This document shows, piece after piece, positions 36,112 through 45,709 of a stretch of 64,000 nucleotides of DNA. Source of the stretch: UKL13-3 sp943369665 (GTDB taxonomy: Bacteria > Bacteroidota > Bacteroidia > UKL13-3); the NCBI GenBank assembly GCA_943369665.1, contig CALRNX020000005.1:62001-126000 (forward strand), read 5' to 3'. The notes below the pieces were generated by a model. It worked only from the letters and a program-made list of their open reading frames with translations. It searched no databases and had not been told where the DNA came from. A program made the translations under genes and the position numbers. Position 1 is the first letter of the stretch. Each line of letters begins with the position of its first letter.

Positions 36112-36657
36112 ATGATGAAATTTGTTTGCTTGAGCTTGTGCGTGTGTGGGATTTCCTCTGTCTATGCGCAAGAAGCTGCATTCGAATCCACTACCCATGA
36201 TGATTCTCATCATAAGTTCACATTGGTGATGGGTCATGCGCATGTAAGCAAAGGCATTAATATCCTATCCGGAGATCGTGAATGGCAGGCTTTGCCTGCA
36301 TGGGGATTGGATTATGATTATGTATTAAACAGCAAATGGGCAATTGGTATTCACAACGATATCATTGTTGAATCATTTGAAGTAGAAAGCAATGGAGGCA
36401 AAGTACTCAAACGTACACGCCCCGTTGCTTCTGCAATACTTGGAACGTATAAACTATCGGAACATTTTGCTGCACAACTAGGTTTAGGAGGCGAGTTTGC
36501 CACCGAAGAAAACTTTGCACTCACTCGCATTGGAATCGAATACGGTTACGAACTTCCTAGAGGATATGAAATCAGTGGTGTTCTAAACTATGATATTAAA
36601 TGGAATGCTTATGATACCTACCTGATTGGTATCGGTATTGCTAAAACCATTCATTAA
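36112..36657 (+). CDS. Outer-membrane beta-barrel protein, unknown
   Basis: 181 residues from ATG 36112 (a GTG at 36100 is in frame but adds nothing useful). Signal peptide ending SVYAQ, a His/Asp-rich stretch TTHDDSHHKF, then barrel strands (FTLVMGHAHVSKGINI, WAIGIHNDIIVESFEVE, YELPRGYEISGVLNYDIKW) to the terminal IGIGIAKTIH. Starts soon after the terminator at 36078, so it probably has its own promoter. No named family. Confidence 0.72.
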   Translation: MMKFVCLSLCVCGISSVYAQEAAFESTTHDDSHHKFTLVMGHAHVSKGINILSGDREWQALPAWGLDYDYVLNSKWAIGIHNDIIVESFEVESNGGKVLKRTRPVASAILGTYKLSEHFAAQLGLGGEFATEENFALTRIGIEYGYELPRGYEISGVLNYDIKWNAYDTYLIGIGIAKTIH

Positions 36658-36662
36658 ACGCA

Positions 36663-37448
36663 ATGAAGAAGTTATTATTTTTATTGGCGGGGTCGGTCTG
36701 TTTTTTACTGAACGCGCAAAGCGACAGTGCTTCTACCAAGAGCAAGAAACATTCTTTTTTGTACAAAACGTTTCATAAAGAAACGTATGGAAAAAACACC
36801 ATTCGTTATAATCCGATGGCCAGCATGCTCTTTGCCGACAGCAGAAATACTGCACTAGGGTACGAACGCATTACATGGAAAGGCCAAAGCGCCTCTGTAA
36901 ATTTTGGCATGTTCTATTTCCCGAATATTGCCGCCCGCGACATCGGTGCCGTTAACGCTACCCCACAAAAAAATCAGGGATTCATCCTCAGCCTTGATTA
37001 CCGGTTTTACCTCCAACATTTAAATGCAAGGCCTGCTCCCAATGGTGTGTATATCGGGCCATACTATAGCATTTACAAAAATCATGGCGGAGTTAACTTT
37101 ACCTATTCTGATCAAAGCATAAATTATAATGCAGAGCTTACACAGGAATTCGCTTTTCACAATGTGGGATTTCAATTGGGTTACCAGTTCATCTTCGCCA
37201 AAAGATTCACCTTAGACCTTGTGTTGTTCGGTCCTTCTGTTTCATTTTACAAAGTGAAACTCGACATGGAAAGCAATTTGTCTGATGAAAAAAAGAGAGC
37301 GATATATGAGAAATATTATGATAGCTTTTTTTCCAAGTACCCTATTTTTGATGAACTAACCCGGTTCGGAGATTTTGAAAGACAGAAAGTTTCTTCCGGC
37401 ATGATTCCCAATTTCAGGTATACCATTCAATTTGGCTACCATTTTTAA
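36663..37448 (+). CDS. Outer-membrane protein, DUF3575-like
   Basis: 261 residues with signal peptide (ending FLLNAQ). The segments NTIRYNPMASMLFADSRNTALGYERI (in parts), YRFYLQHLNARPAPNGVYIGPYYSI, and FHNVGFQLGYQFIFAKRFTLDLVLFGPSV look like the DUF3575 family of barrel proteins. An exposed helical insertion with many charged residues (about 200-235) precedes the last strands. It starts 5 bp after the previous gene, so the two are co-transcribed. Confidence 0.72.
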   Translation: MKKLLFLLAGSVCFLLNAQSDSASTKSKKHSFLYKTFHKETYGKNTIRYNPMASMLFADSRNTALGYERITWKGQSASVNFGMFYFPNIAARDIGAVNATPQKNQGFILSLDYRFYLQHLNARPAPNGVYIGPYYSIYKNHGGVNFTYSDQSINYNAELTQEFAFHNVGFQLGYQFIFAKRFTLDLVLFGPSVSFYKVKLDMESNLSDEKKRAIYEKYYDSFFSKYPIFDELTRFGDFERQKVSSGMIPNFRYTIQFGYHF

Positions 37449-37468
37449 CCACTTAAATAATATAAGCA

Positions 37469-38581
37469 ATGAATAAAAACATGTTTATAAAGACGAATGT
37501 TTTGACATTAATGGTGATAACCTTATTGCCTTTGTTAACCTCTGCACAAAGGGGAGGACGTGGCGGAGGAGGTCAACAAAGCAGACCACAATCAAGACCA
37601 TCAACCCAACAAAGCCGGTCGCCTCAACAACGTCCATCCACCCCACAGCAACAGCCGCAGGTAGAACGCAGTAAACCGACAACACAACCGGCAACTTCTC
37701 CTAATAATGGAAGCAGGAATAATGCAACAACACAACCTGCTAATCCAAGCAATGGAGGAGGAAGAAACAATGCCTCAACCCAACCCAGCAAACCAAACAA
37801 TGGAGGAGGAGGAAACAACGCAACGACACAACCGAGTAATGGGGGAAGAAACAATGCCTCAACCCAACCCAGCAAACCAAACAACGGAGGCGGTGGAAAC
37901 AACGCAGCAACACAACCGAGCAATGGAGGAAGAAACAATGCATCCACCCAGCCCAGCAAACCAAACAATGGGGGCAATGGAAACAATAATAATATAACGA
38001 TCAATAATAATCGCAATACGGTTGTGGTGCATCCAAGCCCTCGTCCTTATCACTACCCTCCCCACGTGCATGGAGGCCACGCATATTATTGTCATGCTCC
38101 CTACCATTATCATCCTTACCATCCTTATTACTATGGTCCGGCTTACCATCCCTGGGGATTTTTTGTAACAACGATTGCTGTAACGGCTATTATTATCAGT
38201 GTTGAAAACCAAAAATATTACTATAGCCAGGGCGTATATTATGTTTCGAGCAATGGTGGTTACACTGTTGTTGCTCCTCCTCCGGGCACAACCATTACAA
38301 CACTTCCCGAAGGTTCACAAACTGTTGTGATAAATGAAACAACCAATAATTATTACTATGGTGGTACTTATTATGCAAAAGCCGACTCCGGTTATACTGT
38401 CGTTGCTCCGACAGCAGGAACCGTTGTAGAAAATTTACCTGAAGGTGGTAAAGAAGAAAAAATCGGGGATATCACCTATGTCAAAGTTGGGGAAACATAT
38501 TACCAACCCATTCAAAAAGATGGCAAGGATATGTACGAAGTAGTTGAAGTAAAAAAGGTGGAAGAAGAAACGACCAAATAA
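37469..38581 (+). CDS. DUF6515-like secreted protein with low-complexity repeats
   Basis: 370 residues: signal peptide (ending TSAQ), a Gly/Arg/Gln/Pro region, then an Asn/Gly/Ser/Thr/Gln region built of an exact 28-residue repeat (from residue 100), a His/Tyr/Pro-rich stretch, one membrane-like segment (GFFVTTIAVTAIIISV), and three C-terminal motifs of the form YYxxGxYYxxxxxGYTVVAPxxGxxxxxLPEG. The C-terminal pattern is that of DUF6515 proteins. Probably envelope-associated; function unknown. Its stop codon abuts that of the convergent outer-membrane factor gene. Confidence 0.78.
   Translation: MNKNMFIKTNVLTLMVITLLPLLTSAQRGGRGGGGQQSRPQSRPSTQQSRSPQQRPSTPQQQPQVERSKPTTQPATSPNNGSRNNATTQPANPSNGGGRNNASTQPSKPNNGGGGNNATTQPSNGGRNNASTQPSKPNNGGGGNNAATQPSNGGRNNASTQPSKPNNGGNGNNNNITINNNRNTVVVHPSPRPYHYPPHVHGGHAYYCHAPYHYHPYHPYYYGPAYHPWGFFVTTIAVTAIIISVENQKYYYSQGVYYVSSNGGYTVVAPPPGTTITTLPEGSQTVVINETTNNYYYGGTYYAKADSGYTVVAPTAGTVVENLPEGGKEEKIGDITYVKVGETYYQPIQKDGKDMYEVVEVKKVEEETTK
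37766..37985 (+). repeat. 84-bp in-frame tandem repeat
   Basis: Units start at 37766, 37850 and 37934, exactly 84 bp (28 codons) apart; the third is incomplete and more diverged. Each encodes NNASTQPSKPNNGG followed by a second TQPSNGGR-like half. The length should be prone to slippage. Confidence 0.85.
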
Positions 38582-39964
38582 TTACCAACCACCTCCCAAA
38601 GCTTTGTAAAGGGAAACCATTGCTGTATGTTTCTGCTGCAGTACAATCGATTCCTGCAACTCGGCATCAAACAAACTGTTTTCCTGTATCAGTACTTCAA
38701 GGTAAGAAGTATAGCCCGTATTGTAACGTTGGCTGCTTAGGTCCAATGCTCGTTTAGCCGCTTCTACCTGTCGTTTGCGTGCTTCATATTCTTCACCCAG
38801 ATTATTGAATTGTCCAAGAGAACTTTCTACTTCGGCAAAAGCGATCAATACGGTTTGTTCATATTGCAATAAGGCTTGTTCAGCTCGCTTGCGCTCCACA
38901 TCTACTTTGCGCTTGTTCTGACCAAAAGCAAATATCGGACCTGCTATACCCGCACCCACTCCTCCATACAACGAATTGCTTTCCACCAAGGAAGAAAGTT
39001 GTGGACTTGCTAAACCCAATGCGGCCGTTAAACTCAATGTCGGAAAACGATTGGCTTGTGCCACACCTATACGGTTGTATTGGGCTGCCACAGCAAATTC
39101 GGCTGCTTGCACATCGGGCCTTCGCTCCAATAATTCGGAAGGCAAGCCAACCGGAATAGCCGGTGGAAGTTTTTGTTCGTAATTGGATTTTCCCCTCACA
39201 ATTTGCCCTGAGTTTTTGCCACACAGTACATTCAAATTATTTTCAATGGTTATTCGTTGTCGTCTCACATTAGGCATCAAGGCCTCTGCTATGGCAAGTT
39301 GTTGCTGAGCTTGCAGTTTATCTATTTCGGCAATATATCCCTTTGCAAAACGCTCACTGATGATGCGTAACGATTCCTTGCGGGAAGCGATGGTTCTCTC
39401 GGCAATGGCATAGCGGTTGTCCAAGTCCCGCAGCAGGAAATAATTGGCAGCAACTTCCGCAATTAAACTTACCTGAATGTTCTTGCGAACTTCTTCCCGC
39501 GATAAATATTCATTAACCGCAGCCTCTTTTGCATTGCGAATCTTGCCAAACAAATCAATCTCCCAGTTTAATGTTGTTTTGGCCTGATACACGTTTATAT
39601 TCTGAGCAACAAAGGCCCGCTGGGCATTGGTTCCGGCATCCGTAAAATTGGCTCCCACCCCATAGTTTAGCTGCGGCAGCAAGTTGGATTTTACAATTGC
39701 AGCCGATGCTTTGGCTTCTTCAACCTTAGCAATAGCCAACAATAAATTGCGGTTGCTGTCCAATGCAAGCTTAATGAGTTGCTTAAGGGCATCATCTTCA
39801 TAAATATCAAACCATTTTGCCGTTGTAATGCTATCTTTTTTGCCGGGTTGTTGCTGACTATATTCCGCTTTACGAGCAACGACATCCGGACGTTCGTATT
39901 TAGGACCAACTTTACATGCGGCAACAATTCCTAAAACGCAAAAAATCTGAATTATTCTGTTCAT
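38582..39964 (-). CDS. RND efflux outer-membrane factor (OprM/NodT family lipoprotein)
   Basis: 460 residues. Lipobox VAAC (Cys17), CKVGPKYERP typical of NodT-family start, then two repeated helical hairpin halves of the TolC fold (residues about 60-260 and 270-460; GLPSELLERRPDVQAAE marks the repeat junction). It forms the outer-membrane exit duct of the pump encoded upstream, and its ATG overlaps the pump's stop by 4 bp. Confidence 0.94.
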   Translation of the reverse strand: MNRIIQIFCVLGIVAACKVGPKYERPDVVARKAEYSQQQPGKKDSITTAKWFDIYEDDALKQLIKLALDSNRNLLLAIAKVEEAKASAAIVKSNLLPQLNYGVGANFTDAGTNAQRAFVAQNINVYQAKTTLNWEIDLFGKIRNAKEAAVNEYLSREEVRKNIQVSLIAEVAANYFLLRDLDNRYAIAERTIASRKESLRIISERFAKGYIAEIDKLQAQQQLAIAEALMPNVRRQRITIENNLNVLCGKNSGQIVRGKSNYEQKLPPAIPVGLPSELLERRPDVQAAEFAVAAQYNRIGVAQANRFPTLSLTAALGLASPQLSSLVESNSLYGGVGAGIAGPIFAFGQNKRKVDVERKRAEQALLQYEQTVLIAFAEVESSLGQFNNLGEEYEARKRQVEAAKRALDLSSQRYNTGYTSYLEVLIQENSLFDAELQESIVLQQKHTAMVSLYKALGGGW

Positions 39965-42900
39965 ACTTTTGCCTCCTTACTTTTTTTACCGCTCGATAAT
40001 TTATCAACCAATACAAACAATGCCGGAATAAGAATTACCCCCAGGATGGTTGAAAAAAGCATTCCACTGAAAACCGTAACGCCCATTACTTTCCGCGCTT
40101 CGGCTCCGGCCCCACTGGCTCTTAACAATGGAACCACGCCCAATATAAATGCAAAAGAGGTCATGATGATCGGCCTGAAACGCATTTTCGCGCCTTCAAT
40201 GGCCGCCTCCAAAGCAGGCATTCCTTCTTCTTTTTTCATCTTGGCAAATTCCACGATCAGGATCGCATTTTTTGCATTTAAACCAATAAGCATAACCAAA
40301 CCAATTTGTGCAAACACATTATTGACAAAACCTGCTGCAAACAATCCGGCAATAAACAATCCGAGCAATGCTCCCATTATAGCCCAGGGTGTTCCAAGCA
40401 ATACGCTGAAGGGAAGCGACCAGCTTTCATACTGCGCGGCCAAAATAAGAAACACAAAAACCAACGCCATCAAAAACACGGTGTTGCCTTTTCCGGCAGC
40501 TGTTTTCTCCTGATACGACATATTTGTCCAATCATATCCGATCTCGCTGGGCAATATCTCTTTGGCCACTTCTTCCAAAGCCGTCAATGCCTCATCACTG
40601 CTATAGCCTGGTGCAGGAACCCCATTAATCTCAGCAGAGCGATACATATTGTAACGCGATGTAAAATCGGCCCCTGAAGTATCGTTTACTTTTACCAAGG
40701 TATTAACCGGAATCATGGTACCGTTTTTGTCGCGCACAAAATAGTTGACCATGTCTTCGGGCTTCATTCTATATTCGGGCTCTGATTGAATATATGTGCG
40801 GTATTGCCGTCCGAAACGGTTGAAATTATTGACAAAAGCGCCACCCATATATGCCGAAACCGTTGAACTCACATCATTAATACTTAAACCTAGTTTTTCG
40901 ATTTTTTCACGGTCCAATGCAATTATTTTTTGCGGAATATTGGCGCGAAACTGTGTAAATGCGGTTCCGATCTCAGGTCTTTCGTTTGCAGCAGCAATAA
41001 ACCTTTGGGTATGGGTGGCCAAGAATTGGGGGGTGGCCCCACTCTTATCCTGTAATACCATCGAAAAGCCGGAACCCGTTCCCAATCCGGGAATAGGAGG
41101 CGGTTCGAATGCGAAACAAGTTGCTTCGGTAATGCCCATCATCATCTTTCTGTTCAGTCCGCCAACAATTTGTTTTGCGGTATACTTTCGTTCGTGCCAA
41201 GGTTTGAGTTGGACAAAAATGGTTGCATAATTGGTATTGCTGGCGAACGTAAAAACATTTAATCCATTGATCACATTATACGAACGGACTGCCTCTACTT
41301 TGGATAATATTTCTTCAACTTTCTTACTTACTTTATCCGTTCTTTCCAACGATGCCGCATCAGGCAATTGCATGCTCATCATAAAATATCCCTGATCTTC
41401 TTCGGGCACAAAACCCGTTGCAAGGTTTTTTCCAAGCAAACCAGCCGTAACACAAATCGCTACCAACATGATAACGGTAAAGCCTAATTTACGTGCACTG
41501 AATCGGGCAATATTGGCATATCCATTGGTAAACTTGTCAAATGATTTATTGAACTTATCAAACTGGCGTTGCAACCAGCTTTTTTTCTCACTTTTGGGTT
41601 TGAGTAAAAGAGCCGCCAAAGCTGGACTCAGCGTTAATGCATTAAAGGCGGAGAAGGCCACAGAGATGGCAATGGTAATGGCGAATTGTTGGTATAATAA
41701 TCCTGTAATACCTCCTGCTAATGCCACCGGCACAAATACGGCAATTAAGATCAGTGCAATTGCAATAACGGGCCCACCCACCTCTTTCATCGCTTTAAAA
41801 GTAGCCTCTCTTGGTGACAACCCGTGTTCAATATGGTGCATTACTGCTTCAACCACAACAATCGCATCATCCACCACAAGTCCGATTGCAAGTACCATTC
41901 CCAATAAAGAAAGTACGTTAACCGAAAAACCAAGCAGTGGAAACAAAATAAATGTTCCGATCAATGAAACAGGAACCGTTAACAATGGGATTAAAGTAGC
42001 ACGCCAATCTTGTAAGAAAAGAAACACCACTAAAATAACCAACAATATGGCTTCGACCAATGTATGTGTGATTTCGTCAATACCTGCCGTCACAGCTTCG
42101 GTGGTATCAACTGAAACAGTGTATTTAATACCATCAGGAAAGGATTCATTCAGCTCTTCCATTTTCTTTTGTGCCAACTGCGCAACTTCCAATGCATTTG
42201 AACCCGGAACCTGAAATACCGAGATGGTTGCTGCATCTTTTCCGTTTACACGACTGAATGTCCCATAATCCTGGATACCCAATTCAATTCGTGTTACATC
42301 TTTCAACCTCACATTTGCACCATCTGCATTTGCACGAACAATGATATTGCCAAACTCTTCCTCTGTAATGAGTCGGGCCTGCAAGCGAGCTGTGTAAGTG
42401 AATTGGTTTCCCGAAACAGAAGGAGAACCTCCGAATTGTCCTCCCGGAACAATTTCATTTTGATCCTTAATGGCTTTAATGATATCCTGAATTGTCAATC
42501 CGAGTTTTGCAAGCATATCCGGTTTTACCCATACGCGCATTGAATACTCTGAGCCTCCGAATACATTCACTTTTCCTACACCTTTAATACGGGCAAGGTC
42601 ATTTAGAATATTGATGTAAACATAATTGGTTAGAAACTTTCCATTAAAAGCAGGGTTATCGGAATAAACCGAGAACATGATAAGGGGGAAGGGTAATGAC
42701 TTCTGCGTAACAACACCTAATTTGGTTACCTCTGGAGGTAATGATGCACCAGCCTGGCTCACCCTGTTTTGTGTGAGCATGTTTGCTTTATCAAGGTCTG
42801 TACCAACCTCAAATGAAACGGTTAATGCCATGGTTCCATTTCCATTGTTCACCGATTTCATGTACAACATGTCCTCCACACCGTTCACTTGTTGTTCAAT

Positions 42901-43092
42901 AGGTGTTGCTACAGATTGTTCCATACTCACTGCATCGGCACCGGTATAACTTGCTGTTATCTGAATGGAAGGCGGAGTGATCTCGGGATATTGTGAAACG
43001 GGTGTTTGCTGCAAGGTGAGTACTCCCATCACAATAATGAGAATCGAAATAACCATTGCAAAAATGGGTCTCTTGATAAATAATTCACTCAT
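39961..43092 (-). CDS. RND multidrug efflux permease (HAE1/AcrB family)
   Basis: 1,043 residues, the usual length. Twelve membrane helices, two large periplasmic loops, N-terminus MSELFIKRPIFAMVISILI, and the helix-4 proton-relay aspartates in GLVVDDAIVVVEAV. Resembles AcrB/MexB drug pumps rather than heavy-metal CusA. Second gene of the adaptor-pump-duct operon; 8 bp after the adaptor. Confidence 0.96.
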   Translation of the reverse strand: MSELFIKRPIFAMVISILIIVMGVLTLQQTPVSQYPEITPPSIQITASYTGADAVSMEQSVATPIEQQVNGVEDMLYMKSVNNGNGTMALTVSFEVGTDLDKANMLTQNRVSQAGASLPPEVTKLGVVTQKSLPFPLIMFSVYSDNPAFNGKFLTNYVYINILNDLARIKGVGKVNVFGGSEYSMRVWVKPDMLAKLGLTIQDIIKAIKDQNEIVPGGQFGGSPSVSGNQFTYTARLQARLITEEEFGNIIVRANADGANVRLKDVTRIELGIQDYGTFSRVNGKDAATISVFQVPGSNALEVAQLAQKKMEELNESFPDGIKYTVSVDTTEAVTAGIDEITHTLVEAILLVILVVFLFLQDWRATLIPLLTVPVSLIGTFILFPLLGFSVNVLSLLGMVLAIGLVVDDAIVVVEAVMHHIEHGLSPREATFKAMKEVGGPVIAIALILIAVFVPVALAGGITGLLYQQFAITIAISVAFSAFNALTLSPALAALLLKPKSEKKSWLQRQFDKFNKSFDKFTNGYANIARFSARKLGFTVIMLVAICVTAGLLGKNLATGFVPEEDQGYFMMSMQLPDAASLERTDKVSKKVEEILSKVEAVRSYNVINGLNVFTFASNTNYATIFVQLKPWHERKYTAKQIVGGLNRKMMMGITEATCFAFEPPPIPGLGTGSGFSMVLQDKSGATPQFLATHTQRFIAAANERPEIGTAFTQFRANIPQKIIALDREKIEKLGLSINDVSSTVSAYMGGAFVNNFNRFGRQYRTYIQSEPEYRMKPEDMVNYFVRDKNGTMIPVNTLVKVNDTSGADFTSRYNMYRSAEINGVPAPGYSSDEALTALEEVAKEILPSEIGYDWTNMSYQEKTAAGKGNTVFLMALVFVFLILAAQYESWSLPFSVLLGTPWAIMGALLGLFIAGLFAAGFVNNVFAQIGLVMLIGLNAKNAILIVEFAKMKKEEGMPALEAAIEGAKMRFRPIIMTSFAFILGVVPLLRASGAGAEARKVMGVTVFSGMLFSTILGVILIPALFVLVDKLSSGKKSKEAKV

Positions 43093-43100
43093 AGTATGTA

Positions 43101-44222
43101 TTATTTAACAGTGTTAGTAGAATCAACCAATAATGGTTTAACACGTGAACCAGGACGAACCATTTTGTTGCCCAATAACATTACTTTGTCGCCTGCCTTA
43201 ACCCCTTCATTAATCACCCAGTTTTCACCAATACGTAAGCCCGGTTGAACAACTGCAGGCTGAACTTTATCGCTATCACCCAATAAGTATACCTGATAAA
43301 TATTCTGTGTTTGCAAAACAGCTCGTTGTGGTATGATCAATGCTCCTTTTACAGATTGTGAAACAAAACGAACCCTTATATATTGTCCGGGTTTTAGGAT
43401 CCCTTCGGGATTGTCTACCAAAACCTCCAACGTTAAACTTCCGGTGGCCGGATCAATCTCGCGGTTAGCAATATTGAATCGCCCTTTGTGGGGATACAAT
43501 GTGCCGTTACTTAATATCAAATCTACACTCCTGTTGCTTAACTTATCGGTTGTATCCTTTAACATCCGCTCTTTAAAATTGAGGTAATCATTTTCACTTA
43601 TTGGAAAACGAACGCGCATCTGGTTCACGGCAGAGATCGTATTCAAATTGCTGCTATTAAAGCCTCCCACAAAATCACCAACCCGCACTTTTGAAATCCC
43701 AATGGTTCCAGCAATAGGAGCTGTTACGCTTGCATATCCCAATTGTATGGAAGCATTATCAACTCCGGCCTGCGCTGCTTTTACCCTGGCTTTGGCTGCA
43801 CTGTAAGCAGCATTAGCTGCGTCCAGGTCTCTTTGACTAAGCGCATTTGATTTTGCCAATGGTATCACCCTTTCCAAATCATTCTTGGTTCTCACAAGCT
43901 CTGTTTCGGCATCGGCCAGCCTGGCCCGAGCTTCATTAATATTTGCCTGATAAGGTAAATCATCAATGGTGTATAAGAGTTGTCCTGCTTTTACAGGAAG
44001 ACCTTCTTTAAAATGGACTGCCGTTATCAACCCCTGTACCCGCGCTTGCACCTGTACGTCTGATAAGCCATAAGCCTGACCAACGTATTCGGCATACACA
44101 GGAAGGTCGCTGGCAACAACAGTAACAACGCCAACTTCGGGTAATCCGGCTTGTGGTTGTTTTGATCTGGAACAAGCCACATAACATAACGGAATGAGTG
44201 AGATTATTAAAAGTTTCTTCAT
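43101..44222 (-). CDS. RND efflux periplasmic adaptor (MFP) lipoprotein
   Basis: 373 residues from ATG 44222. An upstream start at 44258 is ruled out because the -7 box TACATTTG lies within that extension. Lipobox YVAC (Cys17), then the lipoyl halves (VQARVQGLITAVHFKEGLPVKAGQLLYTID; ASVTAPIAGTIGISKVRVGDFV in parts), a coiled-coil hairpin (about 95-150), and the beta-barrel and membrane-proximal domains. It bridges pump and outer-membrane duct. First gene of the operon; no regulator gene is adjacent. Confidence 0.95.
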   Translation of the reverse strand: MKKLLIISLIPLCYVACSRSKQPQAGLPEVGVVTVVASDLPVYAEYVGQAYGLSDVQVQARVQGLITAVHFKEGLPVKAGQLLYTIDDLPYQANINEARARLADAETELVRTKNDLERVIPLAKSNALSQRDLDAANAAYSAAKARVKAAQAGVDNASIQLGYASVTAPIAGTIGISKVRVGDFVGGFNSSNLNTISAVNQMRVRFPISENDYLNFKERMLKDTTDKLSNRSVDLILSNGTLYPHKGRFNIANREIDPATGSLTLEVLVDNPEGILKPGQYIRVRFVSQSVKGALIIPQRAVLQTQNIYQVYLLGDSDKVQPAVVQPGLRIGENWVINEGVKAGDKVMLLGNKMVRPGSRVKPLLVDSTNTVK

Positions 44223-44240
44223 CGGTTTAGGCTTAATAAT

Positions 44241-44248
44241 CAAATGTA
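44241..44248 (-). promoter_or_regulatory. -7 box of the RND operon
   Basis: TACATTTG on the minus strand, exact consensus, 19 bp before the ATG at 44222. No good -33 element, so an unknown activator could be involved. Confidence 0.58.
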
Positions 44249-44362
44249 ATTTTATCACTTTAATAATCCTATACCCTTTGTTAAATTCCCTTCTCTAATC
44301 CATGAGTTCTGCTTTTAACTTAATGATATCGTTGAGAATATATTTTCAATCTGCTGATGATG

Positions 44363-44370
44363 TATATTTG
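44363..44370 (+). promoter_or_regulatory. -7 box of the Omp85-like gene
   Basis: TATATTTG, exact consensus, 20 bp upstream of the ATG at 44390. It overlaps a possible earlier start (44357), which therefore cannot be used on this transcript. Confidence 0.58.
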
Positions 44371-44389
44371 CTCCAATTGGAATGAAACA

Positions 44390-45664
44390 ATGAGCATCGT
44401 CAGAAAAGCACTTTATGCGTTTACCCTTTTAAATGCTGTAATACTCCATGCTCAGGTACAAGTTGAGAACAGGGATCTTGTTGATGTTCTTAAGTCCAAC
44501 AGCAAACACCCGACTTCGATAACAGATACATCTACAAATATCATAATGGGTAAAAATTACATCTCATTATTGCCCGTTGTTGGTTATGCTCCTGCCAATG
44601 GTTTTGTTCTTGGTGCCGCCATTAGTTTTTCACGATTGTTCGACCCAAAACCCACAAGCCTTTCTTCCGGAATGCTCAATCTTTCCATAACAAGTAAGAA
44701 ACAGTTTATCATCAACGCACGCAGTAAAATTTTCCTTGATCATAATAAGTGGTTTTTGCAGGGTGACTGGCGGATGCTTTTTTTTGCACAGCCCACATAT
44801 GGTCTGGGTATTCACAATATTGACGATGACCGCTTACTGATAAGCTTTAACGGATTGAATAATACGGAAGCCGTGAATAGCGCACAGGATATGCGTTACA
44901 ACTACGTACGCATTTACGAAGACATTGTTCGCAATATTGGCAACAACTGGTATGTAGGATTGGGATATGCCCTCGATTATCATTTCGATATTAAAGATCA
45001 ACGGTTACAATTGGATACATCTCTTCCCCATCCATACCTTACCGATCATTACGCCTATTCCAAACTGAAAGGATTCAACACAACACAATATGCAACTTCA
45101 GGAATTGATTTTAATATTTTAACCGATACCCGTGATGATGTTGCCAATACTTACAAAGGTTACTATGCCGCATTGTCGTATCGTGTGAACCCCCACTTTT
45201 TAGGATCATCACAGCAAAGTACCATGTTAAGTTATGATGCCCGTTATTATCTTGCCTTGAGCAATACCTCCCCTCGTCATGTATTGGCATTTTGGAGTTG
45301 GGGTAAGTTTTTAACCAGCGGGAATGTTCCATACCTGGCCTTACCCTCAATTGGCTGGGATACGTATAATCGTTCCGGAAGAGGATATGTACAGGGAAGG
45401 TACAGAGGATTGAGTATGCTTTACGCAGAAACCGAATACCGTTTTCCCATATCGGCAAATGGATTGTTGGGCGGGGTATTGTTTGCCAACGCTACTTTTG
45501 CAAATAGCATTACACAAAAAATGTTTGACCAAATGGCTCCGGGGTTAGGTGCCGGCTTAAGGGTAAAAATGGATAAACGCGCAAGGATAAATTTAACAGT
45601 AGATATAGCCTATGGCAGAGACAATAGCAGCGCCATTTATTTTAATTTACAAGAAACATTTTAA
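44390..45664 (+). CDS. Omp85-like (BamA/TamA C-terminal) outer-membrane barrel without POTRA domains
   Basis: 424 residues with signal peptide ending LHAQ. About 50 linker residues precede a 16-stranded-type barrel (from NYISLLPVVGYAPANGFVLGA in parts). Near residue 345 is GRGYVQGRYRG, matching the RGY signature of the conserved Omp85 loop 6. It ends in IYFNLQETF with a terminal aromatic residue, the outer-membrane insertion signal. There is no room for POTRA domains. A paralogue with the same motif is encoded at 47629-48852. Function unknown. Confidence 0.78.
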   Translation: MSIVRKALYAFTLLNAVILHAQVQVENRDLVDVLKSNSKHPTSITDTSTNIIMGKNYISLLPVVGYAPANGFVLGAAISFSRLFDPKPTSLSSGMLNLSITSKKQFIINARSKIFLDHNKWFLQGDWRMLFFAQPTYGLGIHNIDDDRLLISFNGLNNTEAVNSAQDMRYNYVRIYEDIVRNIGNNWYVGLGYALDYHFDIKDQRLQLDTSLPHPYLTDHYAYSKLKGFNTTQYATSGIDFNILTDTRDDVANTYKGYYAALSYRVNPHFLGSSQQSTMLSYDARYYLALSNTSPRHVLAFWSWGKFLTSGNVPYLALPSIGWDTYNRSGRGYVQGRYRGLSMLYAETEYRFPISANGLLGGVLFANATFANSITQKMFDQMAPGLGAGLRVKMDKRARINLTVDIAYGRDNSSAIYFNLQETF

Positions 45665-45709
45665 AAATATATGTAATATTACACCCTCAAAAAATCAATA
45701 TTATAACTT

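Noticed and set aside
37624..38016. 130-codon antisense frame rich in Leu/Pro in the DUF6515-like gene
   Set aside because: Created by the 84-bp repeat read backwards; no start context, and the sense frame has signal peptide and domain support.
41468..42214. 248-codon plus-strand frame inside the RND pump gene, and a 155-codon one at 40046-40513
   Set aside because: Antisense shadows of a strongly supported 1,043-residue gene; low-complexity composition and no family resemblance.
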